Counted from the first letter of the stretch, positions 36,402 to 48,324 are shown. The stretch: DNA of 64,000 nucleotides from Candidatus Competibacter denitrificans Run_A_D11 (GCF_001051235.1 NZ_CBTJ020000020.1:124001-188000), one strand, 5' to 3'. Notes: generated from the letters alone by a model not told the origin. Made by a program: numbers and translations.

Positions 36402-37486
36402 TGCTGGTTTTACTGGCCGAGTGGCTGACGAATAATTTTTATACTGGATTCAATGTCTTTCAGTATTTGACATTGCGCGGAATCTTGGGAACGCTGACGG
36501 CATTGTTGATCTCTCTCATCGTCGGGCCAACCATGATTGAGCGGTTGAGCCATTATCAGATCGGTCAGCATATCCGCGAGGATGGTCCGAAAAGCCACCT
36601 GTCAAAGGCCGGTACTCCGACCATGGGGGGCGCGTTGATCCTGGTGGCTATTGCAGTCGCTACCCTACTGTGGGCTGACCTGCGCAACCATTATGTCTGG
36701 ATCGTGCTGCTCACTACCTTGGCGTTCGGGGCCATCGGTTGGGCGGATGACTATAAGAAATTGATCTTGCGTAACTCGAAGGGGTTGTCGGCGCGCGCCA
36801 AATATTCCTTGCAGTCAGGAGCCGGCCTGATCGCCGCGCTGTTGTTGTATTTCACCGCACAGGCCCCCATCGAAACGCAGTTGATCGTGCCATTTTTCAA
36901 AAACGTCGCGTTGAATCTCGGTTGGTTTTTTATCCCGCTGACCTATTTCGTCATCGTCGGTGCCAGCAATGCCGTCAATCTGACCGATGGCCTGGATGGG
37001 CTTGCCATTGTGCCCACTGTCATGGTGGCCGGTGCGCTCGCGGTGTTTTGCTATGCCTCTGGCAACCGCATTTTCGCCGGCTATCTGGATATTCCTTACG
37101 TGGTGGGCGTCGGCGAGGTCTTGGTGATCTGCGGGGCCATGGTCGGTGCTGGTCTGGGATTTCTCTGGTTTAACGCCTATCCCGCCCAGGTCTTTATGGG
37201 CGATGTTGGCGCCCTGGCGTTGGGGGCCGCGCTGGGCGTGATTGCGGTCGCCGTCCGCCAGGAACTGGTGCTGTTCGTGATGGGTGGCGTCTTTGTGATC
37301 GAAACCGTGTCGGTCATTCTCCAGGTCGGCTCGTTCAAACTGACCGGCCGACGAATTTTTCGGATGGCACCTCTCCACCACCATTTTGAATTAAAGGGTT
37401 GGCCGGAACCTCGGGTTATCGTCCGGTTTTGGATCATTACCATTATTTTGGTATTGATCGGCTTATCAACCTTGAAGATCCGCTAA
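36401..37486 (+). CDS. mraY: Phospho-MurNAc-pentapeptide transferase (lipid I synthase)
   Basis: 361 residues, ten predicted membrane helices. [18 protein letters not shown] is written here as [34 protein letters not shown] and HHHFELKGW (three His) are the catalytic and substrate motifs. It transfers phospho-MurNAc-pentapeptide to undecaprenyl phosphate. The 12-base gap before murD contains AAGGAG. Confidence 0.97.
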   Translation: MLVLLAEWLTNNFYTGFNVFQYLTLRGILGTLTALLISLIVGPTMIERLSHYQIGQHIREDGPKSHLSKAGTPTMGGALILVAIAVATLLWADLRNHYVWIVLLTTLAFGAIGWADDYKKLILRNSKGLSARAKYSLQSGAGLIAALLLYFTAQAPIETQLIVPFFKNVALNLGWFFIPLTYFVIVGASNAVNLTDGLDGLAIVPTVMVAGALAVFCYASGNRIFAGYLDIPYVVGVGEVLVICGAMVGAGLGFLWFNAYPAQVFMGDVGALALGAALGVIAVAVRQELVLFVMGGVFVIETVSVILQVGSFKLTGRRIFRMAPLHHHFELKGWPEPRVIVRFWIITIILVLIGLSTLKIR

Positions 37487-37498
37487 GGAGATTGGTGG

Positions 37499-38860
37499 AT
37501 GTTGGCATTGGACGGGATCACCTTGGTGGTCGGACTCGGCAAAAGCGGTGTGTCGGCGTTGCGGGCGCTGACGGCGCTGGGCGCTACTGTGGCGGTGGCC
37601 GATAGCCGACAAGATCCGCCAGGATTGACCACGTTTCGCGCCGAGTTTCCTGCCGTACCCTGCTATTTAGGGCCTTTTGATCCGGCGCTGTTCGCGGATG
37701 CGACACGGTTATTGGTCAGTCCAGGCGTGGCGATAGCCACGCCGGCTATTGCAACAGCAGCGGCACGCGGCATACCAGTGTGGGGTGACATTGAGTTACT
37801 GGCTCGGCTGAGCCAGGTGCCGGTGGCGGCGATCACCGGTTCCAACGGCAAGAGCACGGTAACGACGCTGCTGGGGCAAATGGCTTTACAGGCCGGTATC
37901 CACGCGGCGGTCGGTGGTAATCTGGGTACTCCGGCGTTGGATTTATGGCTGAGCCAAGAGCGCAACCGGCTTACCGCCGATCCCTTGCGTTGCTACATCC
38001 TGGAACTGTCAAGCTTCCAGTTGGAAACCACGACTAGCTTGAATGCGCGGGTGGCGACGGTGCTGAACATCAGCCCCGACCACATGGATCGTTACGCCAC
38101 GCTGGAGGACTACATCGCTGCCAAGCGGCGGATATTCCGGGGTGGTGGCACGATGGTGGTCAACGCCGATGATCCGGCAGTCATGGCAATGGTCGAGCCG
38201 GGACGACAGGTGGTACGGTTTAGCTTGAGCGCGCCGGGTACAGACGATTTTGGTGTGCGTCAGCTTGGGGGCAAACCGTGGCTGGCACGCGGTGAGGAAC
38301 CTTGGATCGCGGCGTCGGAGCTGACGATCAGTGGCGACCATAATCTTGCTAATGCGCTGGCGGCGCTGGCCATGGGCCATGCACTGGGGTTATCACGCGC
38401 GGCAATGTTAGCAGCCCTGCGCGAGTTTACGGGTCTGGCGCACCGCACCGCGCTGGTGTTGGATCAGGCTGGGGTACGCTGGTTTGACGATTCTAAAGGG
38501 ACCAATGTCGGCGCGACGGTAGCGGCGGTTCGTGGACTGCCCGGCCCAGTCGTGCTGATTGCCGGTGGCGACGGCAAAGGCCAGGATTTTGCACCGCTGC
38601 GGGCGGCTTTAGCGGGTAAGGCGCGGGCGGTGGTGCTGGTCGGGCGCGATGCGCCATTGATCGCTGATGCCTTGGGCGATAGCGTGCCGATTCGATGGGC
38701 GAACGACATGGATCAGGCCGTCGCCCAGGCGGCGGATTGTGCGAAGACTGGCGATAGCGTGTTGCTGTCCCCGGCTTGCGCCAGCTTTGACATGTTCAGC
38801 GGTTATGAAGAACGGGGTGCGGTCTTCGCTGCTGCCGTAAGGAGGCTGGCTGGATGTTGA
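37499..38860 (+). CDS. murD: UDP-MurNAc-L-alanine:D-glutamate ligase
   Basis: 453 residues. The first 90 bind UDP; the ATP loop is ITGSNGKSTVTTLLGQ; the centre has LELSSFQLETT and NISPDHMDRY, and the C-terminal domain GGDGKGQDF. It adds D-glutamate to UDP-MurNAc-Ala. ATG at 37499, with AAGGAG eight bases upstream. The last seven bases overlap ftsW. Confidence 0.96.
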   Translation: MLALDGITLVVGLGKSGVSALRALTALGATVAVADSRQDPPGLTTFRAEFPAVPCYLGPFDPALFADATRLLVSPGVAIATPAIATAAARGIPVWGDIELLARLSQVPVAAITGSNGKSTVTTLLGQMALQAGIHAAVGGNLGTPALDLWLSQERNRLTADPLRCYILELSSFQLETTTSLNARVATVLNISPDHMDRYATLEDYIAAKRRIFRGGGTMVVNADDPAVMAMVEPGRQVVRFSLSAPGTDDFGVRQLGGKPWLARGEEPWIAASELTISGDHNLANALAALAMGHALGLSRAAMLAALREFTGLAHRTALVLDQAGVRWFDDSKGTNVGATVAAVRGLPGPVVLIAGGDGKGQDFAPLRAALAGKARAVVLVGRDAPLIADALGDSVPIRWANDMDQAVAQAADCAKTGDSVLLSPACASFDMFSGYEERGAVFAAAVRRLAGC

Positions 38861-40065
38861 ATCCCACGCTGGGCGCTTATGGAACGCAGAGCCGCCTACC
38901 TCGAGCGGGCGAAGGCCGTAGCGCGTTGCCATTTCCCGATCCGTGGATTCTGGTGGCCACTGTCTTGCTGTTGGCTTTTGGTTTACTGATGGTCGCTTCC
39001 GCTTCGATCCCGATTGGCGCCGATCCGAAGAGTGGGCATGGCCAACCGTTTTATTTTCTGATCCGCCAAGGCGCTTTTGTGTTGATCGGGTTGCTGGCTG
39101 CTGGCATGGTTTTCCAAATCCCGGTACTGCGCTGGCGGCAGGCTGGGATTTTGCTGTTGCTGGCGGCGATTGGCCTGCTGGGGCTGGTGTTGGTTCCTGG
39201 CATCGGCAAGGAGGTTAACGGCAGTATTCGCTGGATCGGTGCCGGTCCTATCAATGTTCAGGTATCCGAGATCGCTAAGCTATTCACGCTGGTCTATCTG
39301 GCCGACTACCTCAAGCGCCATGGCAACGAATTGCAGACCAACCATTTCAAAACCTCGGCAATCGCTCTTGCACGGCCGATGGGCGTGTTGGCGATTCTGG
39401 CGGTCTTGCTGCTGATGGAACCCGATTTCGGCAGCGTCGTGGTGCTGCTGATCGCTGCGCTCGGTATGGTGTTTTTGGCGGGGGTCAATCTTTGGCAGTT
39501 CGGCGCTTTGCAGGTCGGGACGGCGGCTGTCATGGCCGTGCTCATTTTCTCTTCTCCCTATCGTCGAAACCGGGTGTTGAGCTTTCTGAGTCCATGGGAC
39601 GATCCCCTTGACAAGGGCTACCAACTCGTACAATCCCTGATTGCGATTGGCCGGGGTGAACTGCTTGGTGTCGGTTTAGGAGAGAGCGTGCAGAAGCTGT
39701 TCTATTTGCCGGAAGCCCACACCGATTTCCTGTTCGCGGTTTTGGCCGAGGAGTTGGGCTTGGTGGGCATCTTGATCGTCGTTGGCTTGTTTATGACGTT
39801 GGTTTGGCGGTCGTTTGAGATCGGGCGGCGATCTGAGCGCTTAGGGATGAACTTTTCCGCCTATCTGGCGTATGGCATCGGGCTTTGGTTCGGAATCCAA
39901 GCGCTCTTTAACATGGGAGTCAATATGGGCGTTTTGCCGACCAAAGGCTTGACTTTGCCGCTGATGAGCTACGGGGGCAGCAGTGTGGTGGTGATGTGCG
40001 TGGCCCTGGCGTTGTTGCTGCGTATTGATGTCGAGACGCGCGCCGGCGGGGTACACGGCGAATGA
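38854..40065 (+). CDS. ftsW: Septal peptidoglycan polymerase FtsW
   Basis: 403 residues, SEDS family with about ten membrane helices after a 30-residue cytoplasmic N-terminus. RWIGAGPINVQVSEIAKL, DFLFAVLAEELG and GLTLPLMSYGGSS are diagnostic. It polymerises glycan at the septum with FtsI. It overlaps murD by seven bases and murG by four. Confidence 0.96.
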   Translation: MLNPTLGAYGTQSRLPRAGEGRSALPFPDPWILVATVLLLAFGLLMVASASIPIGADPKSGHGQPFYFLIRQGAFVLIGLLAAGMVFQIPVLRWRQAGILLLLAAIGLLGLVLVPGIGKEVNGSIRWIGAGPINVQVSEIAKLFTLVYLADYLKRHGNELQTNHFKTSAIALARPMGVLAILAVLLLMEPDFGSVVVLLIAALGMVFLAGVNLWQFGALQVGTAAVMAVLIFSSPYRRNRVLSFLSPWDDPLDKGYQLVQSLIAIGRGELLGVGLGESVQKLFYLPEAHTDFLFAVLAEELGLVGILIVVGLFMTLVWRSFEIGRRSERLGMNFSAYLAYGIGLWFGIQALFNMGVNMGVLPTKGLTLPLMSYGGSSVVVMCVALALLLRIDVETRAGGVHGE

Positions 40066-41147
40066 ACACAACTCGACCGGTGTTAATCATGGCCGGTGGC
40101 ACAGGTGGTCACGTTTTTCCGGCGCTAGCGGTGGCTGAACGGCTGCGTGGGCGCGGGGTGCCGGTGGTTTGGATGGGTACCCAACGTGGCTTGGAGGCGA
40201 CCTTGGTGCCAAAGGCGGGGATTCCGATGGAGTGGATCGGGGTAAGCGGCTTGCGCGGTAAGGGAGTACGTCGCTTATTGGAGATGCCTTTGATGCTGGG
40301 GCGTGCCGTGTGGCAAGCCGGGATCATTTTACGGCGGCTGCGTCCGTGTGTCGTTTTAGGAATGGGTGGTTTCACCAGCGGCCCTGGGGGCATGGTGGCA
40401 CGTTCATTAGGCATCCCGTTGGTTGTTCACGAGCAGAACGCTATCGCGGGGCTGACTAACCGTTGGCTGGCGCGGGTTGCTGATCGGGTCTTGGAGGCAT
40501 TCCCCGCGACCTTTCCAGCCGCTCGGTGCGCGGTGGCGGTCGGTAATCCGGTGCGGGAATCTATCGCGTCATTGCCACCACCGGCCGAGCGATTTGCCGG
40601 GCGTTCCGGCCGGGTGCGCTTGCTGGTGGTCGGTGGCAGCCAAGGCGCGCTGGCGCTAAACCAACTGGTGCCGCAAGCGTTGGCGCTGTTGGACGCAAGC
40701 GAGCGCCCGGAGACCTGGCATCAAGCGGGTGGACGGCTGCACGCGGCGGCGGAAACCGCCTACCGCACTGCCGGTGTGGCGGTGCGGCTGACCCCCTTTA
40801 TCGACGATATGGCAGCAGCTTACGGTTGGGCTGATTTGGTGCTGTGCCGAGCCGGTGCCTTGACCGTTGCCGAGTTGGCGGCGGCGGGTATTGGCTCAAT
40901 CCTGGTGCCATTCCCCTTCGCGGTGGACGATCACCAGACCGCCAACGCTCGGTTTTTGGAGCAGGGTGGAGCCGCACTGATCCGTCAACAAGCCGAGTTG
41001 ACCCCTGAAATGCTTGCCGGATTATTACGTGAAGCGCTCGGTGACCGAGGGCGGTTGCTGGGCATGGCCGAGGCTGCGCGCCGGCTGGCCAGATTGGAAG
41101 CCGCCGAGCAGGTTGCCACCGTCTGTCTGCAACAAGCGCGCCCCTGA
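40062..41147 (+). CDS. murG: GlcNAc transferase MurG (lipid II synthase)
   Basis: 361 residues, GT28 GT-B fold. MAGGTGGHVFPALAVAERL is the N-terminal glycine-rich loop; VVGGSQGALALN and CRAGALTVAELAAAG build the UDP-GlcNAc site. It makes lipid II from lipid I on the inner face of the membrane. It overlaps the ftsW stop (ATGA), and murC follows within 40 bases. Confidence 0.97.
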   Translation: MNTTRPVLIMAGGTGGHVFPALAVAERLRGRGVPVVWMGTQRGLEATLVPKAGIPMEWIGVSGLRGKGVRRLLEMPLMLGRAVWQAGIILRRLRPCVVLGMGGFTSGPGGMVARSLGIPLVVHEQNAIAGLTNRWLARVADRVLEAFPATFPAARCAVAVGNPVRESIASLPPPAERFAGRSGRVRLLVVGGSQGALALNQLVPQALALLDASERPETWHQAGGRLHAAAETAYRTAGVAVRLTPFIDDMAAAYGWADLVLCRAGALTVAELAAAGIGSILVPFPFAVDDHQTANARFLEQGGAALIRQQAELTPEMLAGLLREALGDRGRLLGMAEAARRLARLEAAEQVATVCLQQARP

Positions 41148-41186
41148 CCGATGACGGTGATGATGGACAACACAAGAGAAAACGAC

Positions 41187-42632
41187 ATGGGCAAACCGAG
41201 TTTGGCGGCAATTCCAGAGGCATGGCGCGATATGCGCCGTATTCGCCACATTCATTTTGTCGGTATCGGCGGCGCTGGCATGAGCGGCATCGCCGAAGTG
41301 TTGCTGAATTTGGGCTATACCGTCTCCGGGTCGGATTTGAAAGCTAGCGCGGTTACCGCTCGTTTAGTCGAGTTGGGGGCGACATTTTGCCAGGGGCATC
41401 GGGCCGAACATGTCGCCGGTTGTGATGTCGTGGTGATTTCCAGTGCGGTCGCCGAGGATAACCCGGAAGTTATGGCGGCGCGCGCCGTGCGGGTTCCCGT
41501 GGTGCCGCGTGCGGAGATGCTGGCCGAACTGATGCGGTTCCGCTACGGCATCGCGGTGGCCGGTACCCACGGCAAGACTACGACCACCAGCTTGATCACC
41601 AGCTTACTGGCTGAAGGTGGCCTGGACCCAACCTTTGTGATCGGTGGACGCTTAAACAGTGCCGGTGCCAACGCCCGGCTTGGTGGTGGTCGCTACCTGG
41701 TGGCCGAAGCGGACGAGAGCGATGCCTCGTTCCTGTTTTTACAGCCGATGGTCGCGGTAGTGACCAACATTGATGCTGATCATTTATCGACTTATGGTGG
41801 TGATTTCGAGCGTTTGCGCGAGACCTTTATCGAGTTTCTCCATCATTTGCCGTTTTACGGGCTGGCGGTTTTGTGTACGGATGATCCGCAGGTGCGGGCG
41901 ATTTTGCCGCGAGTAAGCCGACCGGTGTTGACCTATGGCACCAGTGAAGATTGTGATGCTCGGGCTACCGATATCGTGCAGGAAGGGCTACGCACTCGGT
42001 TTTTAGCCCATCTGCCTAACCTGCGGGCGCCATTACCGATCACTCTTAATCTGCCAGGACGCCACAGTGTGCTCAATGCCCTGGCGGCATTGGCCATCGC
42101 CCACGAATTGGGGGTTGCAGAAACCGCCATCCGGCGCGCATTGCAAAATTTCCAGGGGATCGGTCGCCGGTTCCAGCAGCATGGGGAGTTGGTGTTAGCC
42201 GACGGCGGCCGTGCCACCGTGATGGATGATTACGGTCACCATCCTCGCGAGGTGCAGGCGGTACTGAGTGCGTTACGCGGCGCCTGGCCGGAACGGCGTT
42301 TGGTGCTGGCTTTCCAACCCCACCGCTATACCCGAACCCGCGATTTGTTCGACGACTTCGCCCTTGTGCTATCGGAGGTAGACACCTTGCTGTTGCTGGA
42401 CGTGTATCCGGCTGGCGAAAAACCGATTCCCGGCGCGGATGGCCGCAGCCTTAGCCGGGCCATCCGCGCCCGTGGCAAGGTGGAACCCATTTTCGTCGAG
42501 CACACCGCGGATCTGCCGGACCTATTGCCGGATTTGCTGCGCGATGGCGATTTGCTGTTGCTGATGGGTGCGGGCGACATCGGGGCGATGGCCGTGCAGT
42601 TGGGGCGCGATGGCTTGCCGGGCACTCACTGA
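41187..42632 (+). CDS. murC: UDP-N-acetylmuramate:L-alanine ligase
   Basis: 481 residues from the ATG at 41187. [19 protein letters not shown] is the UDP domain, [11 protein letters not shown] the ATP loop, ADESDASFL and [11 protein letters not shown] the metal and substrate sites. It starts the pentapeptide stem with L-Ala. An in-frame ATG at 41151 would add 12 residues; 41187 is preferred because AAGAGA lies seven bases upstream and the N-terminus then matches the length of other MurC proteins. murB, next to murC in many bacteria, is not here. Confidence 0.95.
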   Translation: MGKPSLAAIPEAWRDMRRIRHIHFVGIGGAGMSGIAEVLLNLGYTVSGSDLKASAVTARLVELGATFCQGHRAEHVAGCDVVVISSAVAEDNPEVMAARAVRVPVVPRAEMLAELMRFRYGIAVAGTHGKTTTTSLITSLLAEGGLDPTFVIGGRLNSAGANARLGGGRYLVAEADESDASFLFLQPMVAVVTNIDADHLSTYGGDFERLRETFIEFLHHLPFYGLAVLCTDDPQVRAILPRVSRPVLTYGTSEDCDARATDIVQEGLRTRFLAHLPNLRAPLPITLNLPGRHSVLNALAALAIAHELGVAETAIRRALQNFQGIGRRFQQHGELVLADGGRATVMDDYGHHPREVQAVLSALRGAWPERRLVLAFQPHRYTRTRDLFDDFALVLSEVDTLLLLDVYPAGEKPIPGADGRSLSRAIRARGKVEPIFVEHTADLPDLLPDLLRDGDLLLLMGAGDIGAMAVQLGRDGLPGTH

Positions 42633-42646
42633 ACGCGATGGCCTGA

Positions 42647-43633
<987 letters not shown>

Positions 43634-43645
43634 GCGGCTAACACC

Positions 43646-44449
43646 ATGGCATTCCAAAAAAAACGCCGACGGGGCGCAACCTCGCTCAAGCGCGAGCCTG
43701 CCGACGGGCTGCAACGGTGGAAAACCGTTTGGGGTCCGCCGCTACGCTGGCTGGGTGTGCTGCTCGTGGTGGCGGCGGTGGGCTATGGTGTGCAGATTGG
43801 CAGCGAGCGATTGCGCGAACCCGGCGCGTTTCCGCTGCGCTATATCCAGACTGAGGGTGAATGGCGCAACTTGGTCAAAGCGGATGTTCATGCGGTTGCC
43901 GAGGCTTATATCGGGCAGAATTTTTTTGTGGCTAATCTGGATGAATTGAATACGGCGTTGGCTACCAATCCCTGGATCGAAACCGTGGCGGTGCGGCGCT
44001 GGTGGCCGGATACCGTGGAAATCAGCCTGCGCGAACGCACGGCCTTCGGCTATTGGGGCGAGCGGGAGATGGTCGATGTTAACGGTGTTCGATTCCAGCC
44101 GACCATCGTGCGCCAAGCCGGCCCTTGGCCAAGGCTGGTTGGCCCCGATGGCCACGAGAAGGCTTTGATCGAAGCCTATCGACAAACCCGTGCTCTGCTC
44201 GACCCGCTTGGCTTAAAGCTCATACGGTTAGTGCAGGATGAGCGCCGAGCCTGGTGGTTGACGTTTGAGAACGGCCTGGATGTCCGTCTGGGACGCGAGC
44301 AATTTGCTCAGCGGTTACAGCGACTGGCGCAAATTTATCCGCGGTTGCTGGCTCCTCAGATCGACCGGATCGCAGTGGTGGATTTGCGTTATCTCAATGG
44401 GTTTGCCGTCCGCTGGAAAGCGGAACGACCAGCCCCGCTAGCTGGTTAG
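43646..44449 (+). CDS. ftsQ: Cell division protein FtsQ
   Basis: 267 residues. A basic cytoplasmic N-terminus (AFQKKRRRGATSLKR, encoded by an A-rich run) precedes one membrane helix (about 33-52) and a POTRA domain (PLRYIQTEGEWRNL to about residue 122), followed by the beta domain that binds FtsB. NPWIETVAVRRWWPDTVEI is a conserved FtsQ element. It is a divisome scaffold. Placement between ddl and ftsA supports the call. Confidence 0.94.
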   Translation: MAFQKKRRRGATSLKREPADGLQRWKTVWGPPLRWLGVLLVVAAVGYGVQIGSERLREPGAFPLRYIQTEGEWRNLVKADVHAVAEAYIGQNFFVANLDELNTALATNPWIETVAVRRWWPDTVEISLRERTAFGYWGEREMVDVNGVRFQPTIVRQAGPWPRLVGPDGHEKALIEAYRQTRALLDPLGLKLIRLVQDERRAWWLTFENGLDVRLGREQFAQRLQRLAQIYPRLLAPQIDRIAVVDLRYLNGFAVRWKAERPAPLAG

Positions 44450-44473
44450 ACGGTGATGGGGAATGGAGCGGTG

Positions 44474-45706
44474 ATGCCCAAAAAAGAAGAGAAAAATTTG
44501 ATTGTCGGACTTGATATCGGCACGTCGAAAGTGGTGGCTATCGTCGGTGAGGTGAGTCCTGACGGCCAGATCGAGGTGGTCGGGATCGGTTCGCATCCGT
44601 CGCGGGGGCTGAAGAAAGGTGTGGTGGTCAATATCGAATCCACCGTCCAGTCGATCCAGCGCGCGGTTGAGGCAGCCGAACAGATGGCCGGCTGCCGAAT
44701 CCATTCAGTGTATACCGGTATTTCCGGTAGCCATATTCGCGGGCTTAATTCTCACGGGGTCACTGCGATCAAGAACCAGGAAGTGACCTCGGAAGACGTT
44801 GACCGGGTGATGGAGGCGGCGCGGGTGATCGCGATTCCGGCCGACCAGAAAATTCTCCACATCCTACCCCAGGAATTTATCGTCGATAATCAGGAAGGGA
44901 TTCAAGACCCAGTTGGGATGGCCGGTGTGCGGCTGGAAGCGCGAGTCCATGTTGTCACCGGTGCGGTTAGCGCGGCCCAGAACATCGTCAAATGTGTGCA
45001 GCGCTGTGGACTTGAAGTTGACGATATCATTTTGCAGCAACTGGCCTCCAGTCGAGCCGTGCTCACTCAGGATGAAAAAGATCTGGGGGTCTGCCTGATG
45101 GATATCGGCGGTGGGACAACCGATCTGGCGATTTTCACGCACGGTGCGATCAACCACACCGCAGTCATCCCTATCGCCGGTGATCAAGTGACCAACGATA
45201 TCGCGGTCGCTTTCCGCACGCCGACTCAATCGGCCGAAGAGATCAAGATCAAGCACGCCTGCTGTGTCAAGCAGTTGGCCCGGCAGGACGAACGGATCGA
45301 CGTGACCAGCGTCGGCGACCGGGCGGCCCGCACGCTCACCCGTCATGCGTTGGCCGAAGTGGTCGAGCCACGTTACGAAGAGTTGTTCGAGTTCGCGCAG
45401 GTGGAACTCCAGCGTAGCGGTTTTGAGAGTTTGATTGCCGCTGGGGTGGTGCTGACGGGTGGCAGTTCCAAGATGGATGGGGTCGTGGAACTGGCTGAGG
45501 AGATTTTGCATGTTCCCGTGCGCTTGGGCTATCCCCACGAAGTGGCGGGCTTGCCGGATGTGGTGCGCAATCCGGTTTATGCGACTGCGGTCGGTCTGTT
45601 GCTGTTTGGCAATGAGAACCGGCCGATCAGGCCAAGCCCGATATCGCGGGTCGGCCGCAGAGGATTATGGGCGCGTATGAAAAATTGGTTCCAGGGTAAT
45701 TTTTAG
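44474..45706 (+). CDS. ftsA: Cell division protein FtsA
   Basis: 410 residues, actin-like ATPase that tethers FtsZ to the membrane. LIVGLDIGTSKVVAIVGEV and MDIGGGTTDLAIF are the phosphate loops, LTGGSSKMDGV the adenosine motif. The final helix (RGLWARMKNWFQGNF) is the amphipathic membrane-targeting sequence. The ATG at 44474 follows GGAG; several upstream GTG/ATG codons (44453-44471) are in frame. Confidence 0.97.
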   Translation: MPKKEEKNLIVGLDIGTSKVVAIVGEVSPDGQIEVVGIGSHPSRGLKKGVVVNIESTVQSIQRAVEAAEQMAGCRIHSVYTGISGSHIRGLNSHGVTAIKNQEVTSEDVDRVMEAARVIAIPADQKILHILPQEFIVDNQEGIQDPVGMAGVRLEARVHVVTGAVSAAQNIVKCVQRCGLEVDDIILQQLASSRAVLTQDEKDLGVCLMDIGGGTTDLAIFTHGAINHTAVIPIAGDQVTNDIAVAFRTPTQSAEEIKIKHACCVKQLARQDERIDVTSVGDRAARTLTRHALAEVVEPRYEELFEFAQVELQRSGFESLIAAGVVLTGGSSKMDGVVELAEEILHVPVRLGYPHEVAGLPDVVRNPVYATAVGLLLFGNENRPIRPSPISRVGRRGLWARMKNWFQGNF

Positions 45707-45773
45707 CATGATCAGCGAAGCTTGGGTCGATGATAGTCAGATCCGTAAACCTATGAGTGAGGAGAGTGCCGTT

Positions 45774-46943
45774 ATGTTCGAATTGATGGATGCCAAGACG
45801 GAAAATGCGGTGATCAAGGTCATCGGGGTCGGTGGGGGTGGGAGCAACGCCGTCCAACACATGATCAGCGCTAGCGTTGAAGGCGTGGATTTCATCTGTG
45901 CCAACACCGATGCCCAAGCCCTGAAAGCCTGCACGGTGCCGGTCACCCTGCAAATGGGTACCAACATCACCAAGGGCTTGGGCGCCGGCGCTAATCCAGA
46001 TGTTGGCCGGCAAGCGGCCCAAGAGGATTGCGAGCGGATCAAGGAAGTCCTGCAAGGCGCTGACATGGTGTTCATCACGGCCGGTATGGGCGGCGGCACC
46101 GGCACGGGCGCGACGCCGGTAGTGGCACAACTGGCGCGCGACTTGGGAATCCTGACGGTCGCGGTCGTCACCAAGCCCTTCCCCTTCGAAGGCAAGAAGC
46201 GGATGGAAGTCGCGATGCGCGGTATCCGTGAGCTGAGCGAAACGGTGGATTCGCTGATCACGATTCCGAATGAAAAGTTGCTCACCGTACTGGGTAAGAG
46301 TGCCAGCCTGTTGGATGCCTTCAGGGCCGCCAACGATGTGTTGCTGGGCGCGGTTCAGGGCATCGCCGAACTGATCACCCGTCCTGGCCTGATCAACGTC
46401 GATTTCGCCGATGTCCGTACAGTCATGGCCGAAATGGGGATGGCGATGATGGGGACGGGCCGCGCAGTCGGCGATGGCCGGGCGCGTGAGGCGGCGGAAG
46501 CGGCGATTGCCAGCCCGCTGTTAGAGAACGTCAACTTGGCGGGCGCCAAGGGGTTGTTGGTGAACATCACCTCCGGCATGGATTTAACCATCGGTGAATT
46601 CGAAGAGGTGGGCAGCACCATCAAGGAATTGGCTGCCGATGACGCCACCGTGGTGGTCGGTACCGCTATTGATCCGGAAATGCATAATGAAATCCGGGTG
46701 ACCATCGTGGCCACCGGCATCGGCCAGGGTGTGCCGGCCAAACAGGGCAGTGCCAAGGAAAAGGAAGCGGCGATCCCGCCGTTCAAATTGGTTCAGCGCC
46801 AACATGATAGTGAAGCGCATTTACGCCATGATCGGCCTAGCGTCCGCCAAAAGCCAGTTGGCGACATGGCGAGCGAACGGGAGCGGGCCGATGAGTTGGA
46901 GTATCTTGATATTCCAGCCTTTTTGCGCCGTCAAGCCGATTAA
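45774..46943 (+). CDS. ftsZ: Cell division protein FtsZ
   Basis: 389 residues, tubulin-like GTPase of the Z ring. KVIGVGGGGSNAVQHM, the tubulin signature GGGTGTGATPV, and the T7-loop region NVDFADVRTVM are present. The C-terminal peptide LEYLDIPAFLRRQ, which binds FtsA, ZipA and ZapD, is intact after a linker of about 40 residues. The start at 45774 follows GAGGAG with nine bases between; earlier in-frame ATGs (45708, 45753) lack family support. It closes the dcw operon. Confidence 0.97.
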   Translation: MFELMDAKTENAVIKVIGVGGGGSNAVQHMISASVEGVDFICANTDAQALKACTVPVTLQMGTNITKGLGAGANPDVGRQAAQEDCERIKEVLQGADMVFITAGMGGGTGTGATPVVAQLARDLGILTVAVVTKPFPFEGKKRMEVAMRGIRELSETVDSLITIPNEKLLTVLGKSASLLDAFRAANDVLLGAVQGIAELITRPGLINVDFADVRTVMAEMGMAMMGTGRAVGDGRAREAAEAAIASPLLENVNLAGAKGLLVNITSGMDLTIGEFEEVGSTIKELAADDATVVVGTAIDPEMHNEIRVTIVATGIGQGVPAKQGSAKEKEAAIPPFKLVQRQHDSEAHLRHDRPSVRQKPVGDMASERERADELEYLDIPAFLRRQAD

Positions 46944-47069
46944 GTTGCAAGGCGTTTTATCTTAGCCGGGGAGGGCTGCCAGTGGAGGGCGCCTCTCGTT
47001 TGTAATGACCCTTTAGAGCAGGGATTTCGCAAACAAACAACAAATTGAGTTGTTAAAGAGAAACATAAG

Positions 47070-47099
47070 TTGCGAAATAGCCACTAAATGTGGTAGTTT
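47070..47099 (+). promoter_or_regulatory. Possible promoter of lpxC
   Basis: TTGCGA at 47070-47075 and TAGTTT at 47094-47099 have an 18-base spacer, 124 bases before lpxC, in the only long gap (279 bases) of this part of the cluster. Both boxes are imperfect, so the call is tentative. Confidence 0.4.
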
Positions 47100-47222
47100 G
47101 CGCGTCACCTGATGAAGGCATATTGGCAGCCACCCAGCAACACCCTGGCCGGTTTTGCCAAGAGCGTGTAGCGCTCCAGGATGCCCTGCTCCAAATTCAA
47201 TCGACGTGTTGGGGGACCTAAC

Positions 47223-48137
47223 ATGATTAGGCAGCGAACCTTGAAAAATGCCATCCGGGCAACCGGTGTTGGCCTACACACCGGCGACAAGGTGTATTTG
47301 ACATTGCGGCCGGCGGCGCCTGATAACGGGATCGTGTTCCGGCGCGTGGATCTGCCTGAGCCGGTGGAGATCAAGGCGTGTCCGCAAAACGTTGGGGAAA
47401 CGCAGCTATCGACCTCGTTGGTCAAGGGAAAGGCCCGGATTTCCACGGTCGAGCATCTGTTGTCGGCATTTGCCGGTTTGGGCATCGATAATGCCTATGT
47501 CGATGTGAGCGCGGCCGAAGTGCCCATCATGGACGGTAGCGCCGGCCCCTTCGTTTTTCTGATCCAATCGGCCGGGATTCAAGAACAAAATGCCTCCAAG
47601 CGCTTTATCCGTATCAAGCGACCGGTGATGGTCGAAGACGGTGATAAATGGGCGCGTTTCGATACCTTCGATGGCTTCAAGGTTGACTTTACCATTGCAT
47701 TCGATCACCCCCTTTTCAAAGGGCGTGATCAGCGCGCGGCGGTCAATTTTTCCACCACATCCTTCGTCAAGGAAGTCAGCCGCGCGCGCACCTTCGGCTT
47801 TATGCGTGATCTCGAATATCTGCGCGAGCGCCGGTTAGCTTTGGGCGGTACGCTCGATAACGCCGTTGTCGTTGACGATTACCGAATCCTCAATGAAGAC
47901 GGTTTGCGTTACGAAGACGAATTCGTCAAACACAAGATTCTGGATGCAATCGGTGATCTTTATCTCCTGGGGTGCAGCCTCATCGGCTCTTTTACCGGCT
48001 ATAAATCGGGCCATGCCCTGAACAATCGGCTACTGCGAGCGCTGCTGGCGGATCAGGCGGCCTGGGAAGAAGTGACTTTCACCGACGAGCGGCAAGTGCC
48101 GATCTCCTATCTGCAACCGGCCCAAGCAACCCGCTGA
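47223..48137 (+). CDS. lpxC: UDP-3-O-acyl-N-acetylglucosamine deacetylase
   Basis: 304 residues. It performs the committed step of lipid A synthesis, so the organism makes lipopolysaccharide. Zinc site: [16 protein letters not shown] and the later [12 protein letters not shown]; also [10 protein letters not shown]. The start at 47223 gives [11 protein letters not shown], the family opening; a frame from 47181 is an upstream extension. It lies in the standard place after ftsZ and is followed by a terminator. Confidence 0.97.
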   Translation: MIRQRTLKNAIRATGVGLHTGDKVYLTLRPAAPDNGIVFRRVDLPEPVEIKACPQNVGETQLSTSLVKGKARISTVEHLLSAFAGLGIDNAYVDVSAAEVPIMDGSAGPFVFLIQSAGIQEQNASKRFIRIKRPVMVEDGDKWARFDTFDGFKVDFTIAFDHPLFKGRDQRAAVNFSTTSFVKEVSRARTFGFMRDLEYLRERRLALGGTLDNAVVVDDYRILNEDGLRYEDEFVKHKILDAIGDLYLLGCSLIGSFTGYKSGHALNNRLLRALLADQAAWEEVTFTDERQVPISYLQPAQATR

Positions 48138-48180
48138 GCAGAGTAGGGCCTGCGATTCCCTCCATCTTGCAGTTTTCTGC

Positions 48181-48222
48181 GGCGGCTTTCCGGATCAACC
48201 TGGAAGGTCGCCGTCGTTTTTT
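48181..48222 (+). terminator. Rho-independent terminator after lpxC
   Basis: GGCGGCTTTCC (48181-48191) and GGAAGGTCGCC (48202-48212) pair over 11 bp with two G-T wobbles, loop of 10 bases, then GTCG and six T residues (48217-48222). It separates lpxC from secA. Confidence 0.75.
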
Positions 48223-48324
48223 GTGACTTGTGCGATGATGACTGGTTTCAGGCAAAAATCCGCTCGCTTAGGTTATCATTTCAGTTCATTTGATTTCAGC
48301 GATGCAGCGAAGGGCTTCCGTTAG